The position numbers and the translations under genes are program-made. 64,000 nt of DNA from Helicostylum pulchrum (lineage: Eukaryota > Mucoromycota > Mucoromycetes > Mucorales > Mucoraceae): contig JAIXMO010000013.1 in assembly GCA_025677825.1 (NCBI GenBank), positions 310,001 through 374,000 on the forward strand, in the 5' to 3' direction. A model generated the notes under the pieces. The model was not told the DNA's origin, ran no database searches, and worked only from the letters and a program-made list of their open reading frames with translations. This document shows positions 36,299-47,797 of this stretch, piece by piece (position 1 is the first letter of the stretch; the number at the start of each line of letters is the position of its first letter).

Positions 36299-37729
36299 AT
36301 GCTTTATCTTACAGATGACTTGGGGATGCTTCCCTTTTTCCTTCCACTAGGGATCATTGGATTTTATAGATACCTTTGGTATTTTATTAAAGTACTAGCA
36401 TGGATAGTATACGAGCCTGTACAGCCAAAAGTAAATCCAACCTATACCCCGTCTCAAGATGTTACGATTGTTGTACCTACAATTGATGCTGGAGAAGAGT
36501 TTAAAATTGCAGCTCGTAGTTGGCTTGCGTGCAATCCAAAAGAAATCATTATTATTACAGAAACATCGATGCGTGGACCGTTACAAGAACTAGCAGATGA
36601 AGTGGACCCAGAAAAGATTCGAGTATTAACTGTTTCAAAAGCTAATAAGCGACTTCAGATGGTTGCTGGTGTTAATGCTACTACAACAGAGATATTGGTG
36701 TTTGCTGATGACGACGCGATTTGGAAGCCTACTATGCTTCAATATATTCTTGCTTGCTTTGAAGATTTGAAAATGGGTGGTGTCGGAACCTGTCAAACAG
36801 TCCATGCGGTAAATACGAATGGACACCAAACTGTCTGGGAAGTGCTTGCTGGGTTTCGTTTGTCGATTCGAAATATTGAAGTTGCAGCATCTACACATAT
36901 TGATGGTGGTGTTTGTTGTTTATCTGGACGCACTGCTGCTTATCGAACGCTAATTTTAAAAGACCCTGCTTTTCAATTTGGTTTTCAAAACGATCTCTGG
37001 TTAGGAAAATACCCATTAAATTCCGGCGATGATAAATTTTTGACTCGTTGGATGGTGACTCATGGTTGGAATACATTTGTGCAAGTATGCCCAGAAGCTG
37101 AATTGTTCTCTACTTTTAAAGATAATTGGCGATTTATCAAACAAGTTTTAAGGTGGACTCGAAATACATGGCGTTCTGATTTTCGTTCCTTATTCACGGA
37201 GCGAACGATTTGGAGTAGACACCCTTATGTAGCATTTACTATGGTGGATAAGATTTTTAATCCTATTACGCTTTTATCAGGTCCCATACTTGTTGTTGTT
37301 TTTGCATTGGAGCAATCATCAGGAGTTGGTCCTACAAATACCCCTTTACCTATCTGGAATATCATCTTGTCATATATCTGTTGGCTATTACTGACAAGAG
37401 GGTTCAAGTTGATACCTCATTTTTTTAAGAGACCCCTAGATGTTATCCACTTGCCTGCTTGGCTTTTATTTAATTATTACTTTGCCGTTATGAAAGTGTA
37501 TGCTTTGTTTACTCTCCATGAAGTTGGATGGGGAACACGTGCTGGTATTGGAACCACGCTTGCTGCTGATATTGAAAAAGAACAAACATTGGAGAATAGA
37601 CAGAGTAGTAATTTTGAAACAATAGCAGAAGAACACCTCGATGAAAAAGCATTTGGTCATATCCAATTGGATATGCCAACTTTGTTAGTAGATGGTAGTC
37701 CAGATTTACCTCCTAGTCGTAATAACTAA
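36299..37729 (+). CDS. Membrane glycosyltransferase family 2, fungal polysaccharide-synthase-like
   Basis: Single-exon gene, 476 aa. An N-terminal membrane segment (about 8-38) is followed by VTIVVPTIDAGEEF, the start of a GT-A fold. The catalytic features are present: VFADDDAIW (DDD at about 140), SGDDKFLTRW, and the QxxRW-type QVLRWTR. Two or three C-terminal membrane segments follow (about 325-405), then a polar tail. This order matches processive GT2 enzymes such as fungal Cps1-like and hyaluronan/chitin-synthase-related proteins, which polymerise sugars from UDP-sugars at the plasma membrane. The polymer made cannot be told from the sequence. The ATG follows a long CT-rich tract. Confidence 0.9.
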   Translation: MLYLTDDLGMLPFFLPLGIIGFYRYLWYFIKVLAWIVYEPVQPKVNPTYTPSQDVTIVVPTIDAGEEFKIAARSWLACNPKEIIIITETSMRGPLQELADEVDPEKIRVLTVSKANKRLQMVAGVNATTTEILVFADDDAIWKPTMLQYILACFEDLKMGGVGTCQTVHAVNTNGHQTVWEVLAGFRLSIRNIEVAASTHIDGGVCCLSGRTAAYRTLILKDPAFQFGFQNDLWLGKYPLNSGDDKFLTRWMVTHGWNTFVQVCPEAELFSTFKDNWRFIKQVLRWTRNTWRSDFRSLFTERTIWSRHPYVAFTMVDKIFNPITLLSGPILVVVFALEQSSGVGPTNTPLPIWNIILSYICWLLLTRGFKLIPHFFKRPLDVIHLPAWLLFNYYFAVMKVYALFTLHEVGWGTRAGIGTTLAADIEKEQTLENRQSSNFETIAEEHLDEKAFGHIQLDMPTLLVDGSPDLPPSRNN

Positions 37730-37912
37730 ACAAAAACAAAGACAGAAAAATTATAGAAACACACACACACACACTAATAATGCTATACATAATCATCGTC
37801 AAAATATACCCTTCTCTTTCTCTATTTCTCCCCCCAAACCCAGTCCTCTTTCTATTGTAATTCAATCCGTTATTAATAATAATAAATAAAAAAAAAAGAG
37901 AGAACAATTTAT

Positions 37913-39360
37913 TTACACGCCTAAAATTTTGAATTTTTCATTTGTTGGTACTTGACTTATTACAACTCTTCCAGCATAAGATATCGATGCAAAAGTCCAA
38001 GTATCCGCTGGACTCCAAGCAACTTTATATACACTATCTTCGTGTTGATCATAAGTACAAATTAGACCGTCTGTAGGCTTACCACTATAAGAAAATAAAA
38101 TTAAATTTTACGTTACGGTTCTATCTTATTTGCAATACGTACGTGCTTCTTCCATAATCATCTGATTGACTATCTTCGTCTTCACTCGAACTATCTAAAT
38201 AAGAAGCAGCAGACACTGAAACCACGTTATGGAGATTAACAAGTGTATCTGAACTGGAAGTTAAGAGTAATTGATCTTGTAAACTATTAAAGGCAACAGA
38301 CCAAATCCAATGAGAATGAGAGTTATCATTTACATTTAAAATGGGTTCTTTTAACTGTCTAACATCCCATATATGTACTTTAGCATCATCACCACCAGTA
38401 ACAACATGATGTGGTTTATTGGTATTGTAATCGACAGCACGAATTGTACTTTTATGTGCCTCGGATCGATTAAAACTATTCTTGCCTGACCTTAAATCCC
38501 ATCCTGATAGATTGCAGTCTCCTACAGTAACTAATTCTGATTTATGCGGATTCCAGACCGCATTTTGAAGTTGACGTAGTGAAGGTGAGTCGGCATTAGT
38601 TGTAAAGGTACAAGATACATCGATTGTAAGTGAAGTCTAGCGTATGATAAGTTACTTGTTTTTTCTTCAAGTTATCTTATAGTAGTTTTTTACCTGTGCT
38701 GAAGAAGAATCGCTTAAAGAAGACAAGTAAATCTTATTTGAGTCAATCGATACAATTTGTTTACTTTGTTCTTGTGGATCCCAAAGCACCCTAAAGTAAA
38801 AAAAAAAAGTTAAATCTCTAAAATGAAATATTTCCCTTTTGAAGTTTACTTTTTGATCCCTTCGTTTTCTAAAGTAACTAGACGAGTCAAGTCATGATGT
38901 TGATTATTATCTTCTCTGGCTTCTACTGCAGGTTTTCTCCATAATGTAGCTTTTTTATTTAAAGGGTTTCCTGAGACTATAACGTGATTTTTTTAATACC
39001 CCCTTTCATCAATTCATGCCTTTTTTTATAGTTTTACCTGGACTATGACTTGTAAACAATAAATTTTCATCGGTTGGACAAGAAACAATATCCCATATTT
39101 CTTCAGGATGATTATACATTGTTGGTATAATTGTCATGTCGTCATCATCGTATTCGAGTAAATAAATCGCATTGTCTTTTACACCGACGGTACCTGCTAA
39201 AAACTGACTTTTTTCGGTACTACTGGTTACAGGCGCTAAACATCTCGCCTGGAAAAAGAGAATTTCGTTTTAGAACTAATGCTTTTTACCCATAACAAAA
39301 TTATTTTGGCTACACTATACTTGATGTCTAAGACCAAAAACAGTAGAGTTTTCAGTCATT
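37913..39360 (-). CDS. WD40-repeat protein, EIPR1/TSSC1-like
   Basis: Minus-strand gene of about five exons starting [13 protein letters not shown] (39360) and ending [23 protein letters not shown] is the characteristic start of TSSC1/EIPR1. Blades follow with [18 protein letters not shown], an HDVVTGG-type blade read from the minus strand, and [20 protein letters not shown] near the end. Family knowledge: EIPR1 interacts with the GARP and EARP tethering complexes and acts in endosome-to-Golgi transport and dense-core vesicle traffic. It converges with the glycosyltransferase gene, about 180 bp between stops, and diverges from STE24. Confidence 0.82.
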
Positions 39361-40011
39361 TGGTAAATATATTTTTTGGTTTTTAGCGAAAAAGTGGGGG
39401 TTTTTTTTTAAACGCCACAAGTTATTTTTTGACGCGGGCAAAGGTCCCTTTTTCAGGTATACAGGAATGAAAAATGGCTGTATCACCCTTCAAAGAAAAA
39501 GTATAATAGTTGAAATGTTAGCTGGAAATGTACGTTATAGCAGTTAAATTTATTGAGAAATAAGTATTTATTTAAGCTAAGTAATACATAAATTGTCATG
39601 TATTAAAGAGAAAAGATGGCAAGGTAATATCCTTCTATTATCCGTAGTTTCTGAAACATCAATAGCAGGAATTTTAGGGGAAAAGCGTACGCACCTTGAT
39701 TAAAAAAAAAAAACGTTGCTTCAGTTAAAGAGCCACATCATCCCACGTTTTGCAATAGTGTGTTTTGTCAAAGATCTGATTATATTTACTCTGAAGAAAA
39801 TGATTCAGTTGAAAAGGGGTTCTGTTCTTTCTTAAAATAAACCTTCTTTTTCCATGTTTAAAAAAAATAATTATAATCTGTTTACAAATACTGAGGGCTG
39901 TAGTGTTTTAAGGGTGTGTGTGTATTTTTTTTCGTGATAAACAAGACTACAGTATAATCTATTATTGAAAGACAGGTTCAATACCGGTGTCTAGAAGCTT
40001 TTTTTTTTACT

Positions 40012-40146
40012 GATATACAGCAGTTGAAAATTAATTTAGCGGCAATTTCTGACATAGAACAATTAGATTCTCGGTTCCTCCGGGATGTATGGAAAGAGAG
40101 GGCAAAACCGAAGCGACGTGAAGTTACCGGAATTCTTTATATTTGA
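40012..40146 (+). other. Short protein-like open stretch upstream of STE24
   Basis: A 44-codon frame with INLAAISDIEQLDSRFLRDV and WKERAKPKRREV ends at TGA 40144-40146. A different frame stays open from there to 40306. Its composition is protein-like, but the length is within chance. It lies in the divergent promoter region between EIPR1-like and STE24. Confidence 0.25.
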
Positions 40147-40387
40147 TGCTAATAAAAAAAAAAGAAGAATAAGAAAAAATAAAATGATGATAAACGAGGC
40201 AATGCTATACAAACTGAATAAACAAGGCAATGCAGATTTAGAAAGCCTCAGTATGGCTGTACTACTCCTTTCTTTTTTGGTGATTCAAAGTAGTCACGAA
40301 ATTTAGCTTCCATTCAAATGCTACCACGCGTCAGTCGTCCCTTTTTTTCTTTTCTTTCTTTTGTTAAAAAAGAAATACTACAAGAAG

Positions 40388-41896
40388 ATGGCTGAAGTAT
40401 TGGCTCATTTAGACAAACTTGATTACAAGCAATTTGTATTAGGTTTTTCTTGTGTTGTTTATGGTTTCGAACAATACCTCAAGTAAGTTTATTATTAGTT
40501 GTCTTTGGGGGTTGATATATTAAAGGTATTTATTAGTTATCGTCAGTACACTCGTTACTTGATGCCTAAGCGTCCCACTGAGTTGGCAGATATTGTTACA
40601 GAGGAAGACTTTGGAAAGGCACAGCTTTATAATTTGGATAAGGCACGTTTTGGTTTTATTGAAGGAATTTACAAGCAACTTGAGTCTGTGTTGATGCTTC
40701 ATTACGATGTACTTCCCAAGATTTGGGACTATTCTGGCGAACTCTTGTTTAAAGCAACTGGATACGGAACTAACTACGAGGTAATATATACAAGTTTATA
40801 CGTTACTTTTTTTTTTCTTACTAAAAGAGTTCTATTCCTAGATTCTTCAATCACTTGTTTTTCTTGCTTTGTTTACATTAATTTCAACCGTTACAGCTTT
40901 GCCTTTCAATCTTTACTCTACTTTTGTTGTCGAAGAAAAACATGGATTCAATAAGCAAACACTTGGTTTGTTCTTTGCTGATATCTTAAAGTCTCAAGTT
41001 ATTATGGCTGTTCTTATGTTCCCTTTCATGTCGGCATTTTTATGGATTATCAAGTCTACTGGTGATAAATTCTATCTCTATGTTTGGTTAATTGTGTAAG
41101 TAATTTAAACGAGAGAAAGAGAGAGAGAGAGTCAATTGATTAACTAGTGTTATTGTATAGTATCGTTTTCCAACTTTTCATTATTACAGTGTACCCTACC
41201 TTTATTCAACCAATGTTCAACAAATTGACACCCATGGAAGAAGGCGAATTAAGAACTCAAATTGAAGCATTAGCCGCACGTATTGACTTCCCCCTCAAGA
41301 AATTATACATTATTGATGGATCCAAGCGTTCGGGTCACTCCAACGCCTACTTTTACGGTTTCGGTAAGAACAAGCATATTGTTCTTTACGATACATTGAT
41401 TGAGCACTCCAACAATGATGAAATTTGCGCTGTATTGGCTCATGAACTTGGTCACTGGAAGATGGGTCACACACTTAAACTTCTCGCAGTCAACCAAGTT
41501 TACTTGCTTTCAATCTTTTGGTTGTTCTCCTTCTTTATCAATAACAAGCAACTTTATCAAGATTTTGGATTTTACACAATGCCCACTTTAATTGGATTTT
41601 TGTTATTCCAATTTATTTATTCTCCTGTGGATAGCGTGATTGGATTCTTGCAGCATATGTATCAACGTAAGAACGAGTATGAGGCCGATGCTTATGCTTT
41701 GAAGCTTGGGTATGCTTCTACTTTACGTAGCGCGTTGATCAAGTTGAGTGTCAAGAATTTGGGTGGGTTTAATGTGGATCCTTGGTACTCTGCTTGGAAC
41801 CATTCTCATCCTAGTTTGGTTGAAAGATTGAAGGCTATTGGTGTAAAGCCTACTTCTGACAGACCTATTGTAGTTGAAGATAAAAAGGAATTATAG
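40388..41896 (+). CDS. STE24: CAAX prenyl protease 1, STE24 family zinc metalloprotease
   Basis: Four or more exons from ATG 40388 to stop 41896, about 430 aa. The ends of exons 1 (40482) and 2 (near 40780) were read from GTAAG/GTAAT donors. Several membrane segments are visible. The zinc motif HELGHW lies in CAVLAHELGHWKMGHT, and the third ligand region is NEYEADAYALKLGYA. NSHPSLVERLKAI-like HSHPSLVERLKAIG is the usual family C-terminal motif. Family knowledge: ER/inner-nuclear-membrane protease that removes the AAX tripeptide from farnesylated proteins, including a-factor-type pheromones, and clears clogged translocons. The exact start is supported by MAEVLAHLDKLDYKQ preceding the first membrane helix. 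Confidence 0.92.
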
Positions 41897-42202
41897 ATCT
41901 TTTATTGTTAACTACAACAAAATAAATAATAATAATAAAAAAAAACCTTGATCATTGTATAAAGCGCTTAGTAGGTCCGTTATAAAAAGATTATTACAAC
42001 ACGGAGGTAGACACCGTACTTTTAAATAACCGCATCATCTTCTTTTTCTCATGAAGGAATACTTTGCGATATTGTCTGAGTCATATTAAATTAAAAAAAA
42101 ACTATTGACGATAATCAATCCGATGGGTTTGAATACGTCGCAATTATAAATAAGATAACACAAACTCATTACACTATCTTTCTATTCTTTGAAATTAAAA
42201 CT

Positions 42203-44017
42203 ATGGTCGCAACAAAAGAAATCGATCATGCTACAGAGCTTGATTTTATGTTGACTCGTATGCAAGATATGGTGATTGGCTGTAAGCTCGTTTCGTATAA
42301 AGTTATATTAGTAATTAAATTCCTTTTTTTTTTACAACAGATATTAGAAAAGGTCAAGCAGAAAAGACTTGTGTAGTGAACTATCATAGTCCACAAGAAC
42401 TATATAAAGTTATTGATTTAGAATTACCTACTGTTGGATCAGGAGTCGATGGTAAATTGAACTCTTTTTTTTTCTTGTACTTTTTTTTTAAAAAAATACT
42501 TTTTTTAGGTACGTTTAAACTCATAAAGTCAACGCTTGAATACAGCGTCAACTCTTGGAATCCTCGGTTTATGGACAAGTTGTATGCTGGAACTAATCCC
42601 ATTGGTGTCATTTCGGAACTATTGTTAGCTGTCTTGAATAGTAACGCGCACGTTTATCAAGTTTCACCGGTTTTGACACTTATGGAAATTGAAGTGACAA
42701 AAGCAGTAGGACAATTATTTGGCATGGGAGAGGTAACAAATAAAAAGAAAAGAAAAAAGAAAAAGAGAAATTTATTTTATTTTTATTTTAGAAAGCAGGT
42801 GGTTTATTATGCCCGGGTGGTTCAGCGTCTAATTTATTAGCAATGGTTACTGCACGTAATAAGTTGTTTCCAAGTATTAAATCTGAAGGATACTTTCCTA
42901 GACCGTACAATGTTGATGCTAGTTATGGAAAATTAGTGGTGTTTACTTCAGAGCATAGTCATTATAGTATTGATAAGTCTGCGCAGGTGATGGGGTTAGG
43001 TACGGATAGTATTGTAAAGGTGCCTGTAGACGATATTGGAAGAATGAAAGTAGATGAATTAGGTATTAAAAAAAAGTGATTTTCTATCGCCTTTATGTAT
43101 TAACTCGTTATTCCAGAGCGACTTATTTTAATTAGTATTGAAAATGATAAAACACCCTTTTTTATTAACGCTACAGCTGGTACGACAGTTTTGGTAAGCT
43201 ATTTTAGAACAGTCAAAGTATCATAAAAACTGACAAAAAAAGGGATTTTCATTAGGGAGCTTTTGATCCCATTAGAGAGATTTCAGCGGTAGCTAAAAAA
43301 TACCAGTGCTGGCTTCATGCGGACGGATCATGGGGAGGCACAGCCATCTTTTCAGATAAAGTGAAGGCAGAAACCAACTGGTTTGACGGATCCCACTTGG
43401 TAGATACGTTTACGTTGAACCCGCATAAGTTATTAGGTGTACCGTTACAGTGTTCCATGCTCATCACACCTCACGACGGACACTTGTTGTTCGCTAAAAC
43501 CAATTCACTGAAGGCTGATTACTTGTTTCACGGTAACCCGTATGATTTAGGAGCTGGCACCATAGGATGCGGACGTAGACCGGATGCAGCCAAAGTGTTT
43601 TTAGCTTGGAAGTTTTACGGTCAAAAGGGGTTAGGCGGTAGAGTGGATAAAGCTTTGACGTGTGCTGCAGAGTTTACGGAACTTGTTCGGAACAGAAGTC
43701 ATTTTAAATTGGTGTGTGATCCAAGCCCGTTTTTACAAGTTTGCTTTTGGTATGTGCCGGAGTCCGTTGGATGTGCTGTAGACGAGAAGGAGTATAATGT
43801 GGTGATGTCCAAGGTGACAAGAGAGCTGCATAGACGCGTGAATCAGTCAGGAGAGTTTTTGGTAGATCATGCTCCGTTGAAGGGCGTGCCGGATTTCTTT
43901 CGCATTGTTGTGAATGCTCCTACTGTAAGTTTACACCGTGATTTGGAAAGGTTGCTGGATGCTATTGAAGAAGCAAGTGTTGGTGTTGATTGGAGTATGC
44001 TTTTATCAGATGTTTAA
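42203..44017 (+). CDS. PLP-dependent decarboxylase, GAD/CSAD type (group II)
   Basis: Multi-exon gene starting MVATKEIDHATELD. NSWNPRFMDKLYAGTNPIGV is the usual start of the group II decarboxylase domain. LLCPGGSASNLLAM binds PLP phosphate, FFINATAGTTVLGAFD and HADGSWGGTAIFS (Asp contacts the PLP ring nitrogen) follow, and TLNPHKLLGVPLQCSM carries the Schiff-base Lys. All key residues are present. Family knowledge: decarboxylates glutamate, aspartate or cysteine sulfinate. Which substrate is used cannot be decided here; the NPHKxxGVPLQC form occurs in both GAD and CSAD branches. Several introns contain T-runs, and the last exon (from about 43257) is the longest. Confidence 0.9.
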
Positions 44018-44276
44018 TTGCTAGTTTTTTTTGGGGGATTAGTTTTAACTTAGAAGGTGGAAGAATAAAACAAACTATACTGTAAAATTATTTATAATAT
44101 GTGCTATACTATCCAATAGTTAAAAGGTTGGAATAATGAATTTTTTTAAAGAACTTGATACCAGTGAAGTAATAGAGAACTTTATATCAGTGAAGTAATA
44201 GAGGTAAAGACCAGAAAATTTTTGAGAATACTAGGAACAACGGAGGCCAAGAACGTAATTGAATTGTTAATTATAA

Positions 44277-44762
44277 ATACGTGAACACCAACGGGATGAG
44301 CAGTTTAACGAAATTTTTTGAAAAATAAGTTGCTTGTTTAGTATCAGCTACTTCTTTTTGTAAATGCGCTAATTGGGATTAAACAAAAGAGACTATTGGT
44401 TTAAAGTAATTATAGTATTCACAATAGATGTAGGGTTGTTCAGCTTCGGAAGCATCTTGCATTGAGTTAAGTATATTTTCCTATTATATGCGTATTACTA
44501 TATATACTAAGTAGTCATTTAACTCAATGATTTTACCTTGAACGTGGCGAGTATTTCTAGAGACTCTTCCAATGCAGTGTATGTTGAGTTTAAGGTAGGA
44601 ATCACTATATCTTTTAATAAACAAAATGATATTCGTTTTGAGAGAAGGAACAGCGATACAACTCCATCAGAAATAAAAAAAACCAAAAACATGGTATTCT
44701 CTTTCTGACTTGGCTTCTTTGATCCTTCGGTTCTTGCGACTGCCCCTTGTCCCTGTTCAAAA
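44277..44762 (-). pseudogene. Decayed exons, possible membrane protein
   Basis: On the minus strand an acceptor (GAACAG) at about 44757 opens a frame of about 70 codons with GQGAVARTEGSKKPSQKE, then a hydrophobic stretch FLVFFISDGVVSLFLLSKRI and NSTYTALEESLEILATFK. It ends in a good donor, and an in-phase exon follows with ENILNSMQDASEAEQPYIYC. A TAA then interrupts, and LAHLQKEVADTKQATYFSKN follows in frame. Splicing in phase and composition argue for a former gene. No family was recognised. Confidence 0.45.
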
Positions 44763-44832
44763 TAGCAAAAAGGTGAGCTAGAATTTATTTATTTTTAAAA
44801 AAAAATCAACATACTTACTATTTTTTTTTTTT

Positions 44833-45229
44833 CTAGTCTTCTGGTAAATCATTAGAATACAACAATTTTTGCAAGTTATGTTTGTATTTGGTGAAGATTA
44901 CGCTTTGTCTAGGTCTATCTCTCTTTCCTTCTGTCACGTTTCTAAGATATGATTCATAGTCCCACTTCGAAACTGGAGACCATTTAAAATATTTTAGTTC
45001 TGAGTTCTCTGCTGAGAAGTTGGAGGCAGGATATTCTGTCGTCCTTGTCACAAAGGCGAAATGGTCTATTTTGAAAGATTCGCGTTATTATTTTTATTTT
45101 ACCTTTTATATTAAGATCTAAATTACCTTTTGATATTACGAAATCGTAGACCCGCTTGACTTATCTGAAAAGCTTTTGAGAAAATGAAACTTTAAGAGTA
45201 AAATGAACTGCTCCATGAGGTACACTCAT
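44833..45229 (-). pseudogene. Decayed two-exon coding region
   Basis: From an ATG at 45229 the frame reads MSVPHGAVHFTLKVSFSQKL, one TAA, VKRVYDFVISK, an intron with good signals, then DHFAFVTRTTEYPASNFSAE and about 50 more open codons to TAG at 44833-44835 (ending LLYSNDLPED). A second frame across the first part also looks protein-like (VYYECTSWSSSFY and QAGLRFRNIK), so an indel rather than a simple nonsense change may separate the halves. Function unknown. Confidence 0.45.
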
Positions 45230-45302
45230 AGTAGACGGTCGACCTCTTTTTTTTTAGTCGACCTTGTCTTGTAGTTTTTCTTCTGCATTATTCACTTTAA
45301 TC

Positions 45303-45786
45303 TCACCGCAACCTATTTCTTAGCTTTTCCAGTTGAGATTCGACTGGCGACAGAAGATTTCTCCCTGTATGTACAAAAAAAAAAAAAGAATGAGAGCTGA
45401 TCGCTTTTAAATTAAAACAAGGACATACCAAGCAATATAAACTTTTGATTTGGCGTTGAAAACAAGTCTGAATAATCTTGACTTGTTTGAACAGATAAGT
45501 GGAGCTCGGATTACTTATCGCCGAAAGGAAGAGAAAATCCATCCAATATCTCATCTAAACTGATAGACTCATCCATCATTTTGATCTCTGGTCTGAATGG
45601 AAGTGAAATATCATTAAACTCGCTTAGTTCCAGAATGTATCTACATTGGTTAAACGACTCTTCGTAATCAGACGGCCGGTCATTTGGTATGAATGAGTCG
45701 TCAGTAGACTTCGTAAGGAAAGGTGTTCGTTCAAGTTCAAACGTAGGAGAATGAACGTCTTCTTCTACTTTTTGATGTGTAAACAT
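45303..45786 (-). pseudogene. Acidic protein-coding region interrupted by one stop
   Basis: From ATG 45786 there are 92 open codons (MFTHQKVEEDVHSPTFELER, IKMMDESISLDEILDGFSLP), then one TAA, then about 24 codons in the same frame (QTSQDYSDLFSTPNQKFILL). An in-phase intron leads to RNLLSPVESQLEKLRNRLR and a stop. One nonsense codon in an otherwise continuous two-exon frame suggests a recently lost gene. Alternatively the first 92 codons are a complete short protein ending GDK. No family was recognised. Confidence 0.5.
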
Positions 45787-46005
45787 CAATCATTTACCTG
45801 TTTTTTTTCGATTACGTTTGCTCCTCTTTTTGAAAGGAGACAAGGTATAAGACCCCATCGCTTATCTCCCCTTGTACACCGACGGTGCCATAATTGCATT
45901 AGGTCGCTACAGACGATTGTCGTTTCTGTAGCTGTCCCCCTTTTCCTGTTTAAAAAGGTAAATTAGAGTTTATTTGTTTTTTTAAAAAAAGAAATTCAAC
46001 ATGCT

Positions 46006-47096
46006 GTATTTTTGGATTGAATTATTTGCTATTATCTTTTTATTTTCCTGTGATATGCTGGTGCAAACGGTTCGCTTAAAACTGGAATAATCACAGCTTC
46101 CTTTGAACAGACATGCACATACTGTATAAAAAGAAAGCAAAAAAAAAAAAAAAAAATCCCTAAAATGATAAAAAAAGTCTATTTTATTATAAATTTTCAC
46201 ACAAGGGTAATTAAAGAAAAACCTGTTTTCATACACACGTCATTATACATTATATTTGCTTTAACCAAGACTTATCAACATCACCCAGTCATAAGCAGCA
46301 ACTGTAAACAGACGATTGGCCATAATTGTATAAACATTGCATCTATTTATTTTAGACATAGTCGGTAAAATGAATTAAAGTTGAACAAGCGTCTCAATTT
46401 TAAGGGAACAATAACTTCACCCCCTTTCCCGAAAACCCAAAAGTCCTAGATTATCAAGCAGTTACTCCCATAACACTTGTACAAACACCGCTCTTTGCTC
46501 TTCCTACACTTGGCGCGCCTAAAAGAGAAGCTATATACGACGAGAAAAGATGCTACGCTACTCAAAAAAAGTGGAAGGAAAGCAAATATATCGAAATCTA
46601 ACTTTTTTTTTCGTCCGTGCAGCAAAAATTTCGGATTAGTTTGGGAGAAAGCAAAACTTCAACTTGGGCAAAAAGAAATTCCTGCATCGTAAAAAGATTT
46701 ACATGGATTTTTTTTTTCTTTATGTGTGTGTGTGTGTGTACAGTGACTGCTCTCCTTTTTCGTGGATATTTTTAATAATGAAATATTGACATGATATATA
46801 TATATTTTTCACTGTTAGATTTTCTTTATTTAATCTATTTTCTTCTTTTTTTTTAAAAAAAAAGGCAACCCTGTTGTGCGTGTCAAAATGAAGGAGGTAA
46901 TAGTACTTTCCCCTCAATTTTTAGAAGAGAAAACAAAGCTTACGAAAAACAGGGTGATAACGTGCGAATCATTTGATATTTTCACAAAGAGAAGAGAGAA
47001 AGATAGAGGCGGACTTAGGGTTTTTTTTTATTTTTTCTTTTTCTTTCTTTTTCTTGTTTTTATTTTTTTCAAGCATATATATATATTAAAAAAATC
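46006..47096. other. Interval upstream of RasGEF gene
   Basis: AT-rich DNA with a TG repeat (46723-46740) and strong A/T tracts. The 46.0-46.24 kb part may be the remainder of the duplicated locus to its left, but no frame is convincing. The last 100 bases are the T-rich leader of the RasGEF gene. Confidence 0.4.
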
Positions 47097-47761
47097 ATGG
47101 CGTCGCCTTCTTTATTATGTAGGGTTCAAGCATTATATGCTTTTGAATCAAGCGATCCTTCTTCTTTAAGGTTTGAAGAAGGTGATTATATCGATGTGTT
47201 GGCTAAACTACCTTCTGGCTGGTGGGACGGATGGTAAACTAACAACTGCAAAACGTATTTGTCTCGTTTTTTTTTATTTACTTTAAACTTTTAGGTGTAA
47301 TGGAAATCGTGGATGGTTTCCAAGTAATTATGTTAAAGTAATTGAAGATTATGGTAGTACAGGACTTGCGGTACGCATTAATTTTGTATACATTTTTTTA
47401 AACAAGTGGAGAACTAACGCAGGAAAAAAAACAGTCACCGTCAAGTAATAATAAAAAGAGTAGTAGCACGACGACGACGAAGAAAATAACGGATTTGTTT
47501 GATGATAGAGTAGGCGGTATAGAAGCAAAAAGGTATTCGTTACCAGCCCATTGGACAATTGAGAATAAGGAAGATGGGACAGCCAGTTATTATTTAAATA
47601 CACTTACGGGTGAGATGAGAAGTACGTTTCCATTTGAAGATGCTACTTGTTTTTATGAATGTGAATCGGATGAAGATTCTTTTACTTCTACTATTGAAAG
47701 TAACTCTGTATTAGACGTTAATTATTTACCTAATACTGAAGATGCTAAAGTAAGGAGAGAC

Positions 47762-47797
<36 letters not shown>

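Larger units (their letters stand above)
44735..46005. repeat. Diverged direct duplication (44735-44815 and 45925-46005)
   Basis: The two 80-bp blocks share the order TGTCCC..., CCTGTT.AAAA, AGGT.A..TAGA.TTTATTT, a T/A run and CAACAT.CT. On the minus strand both contain a T/A-rich intron ending in AACAG, followed by a similar Gly/Lys-rich exon start. They may mark the same position in two tandem copies of the decayed gene(s) listed here. Confidence 0.5.

Noticed and set aside
40520..40702. Minus-strand frame over STE24 exon 2
   Set aside because: Shadow of an exon with clear STE24 homology on the plus strand.
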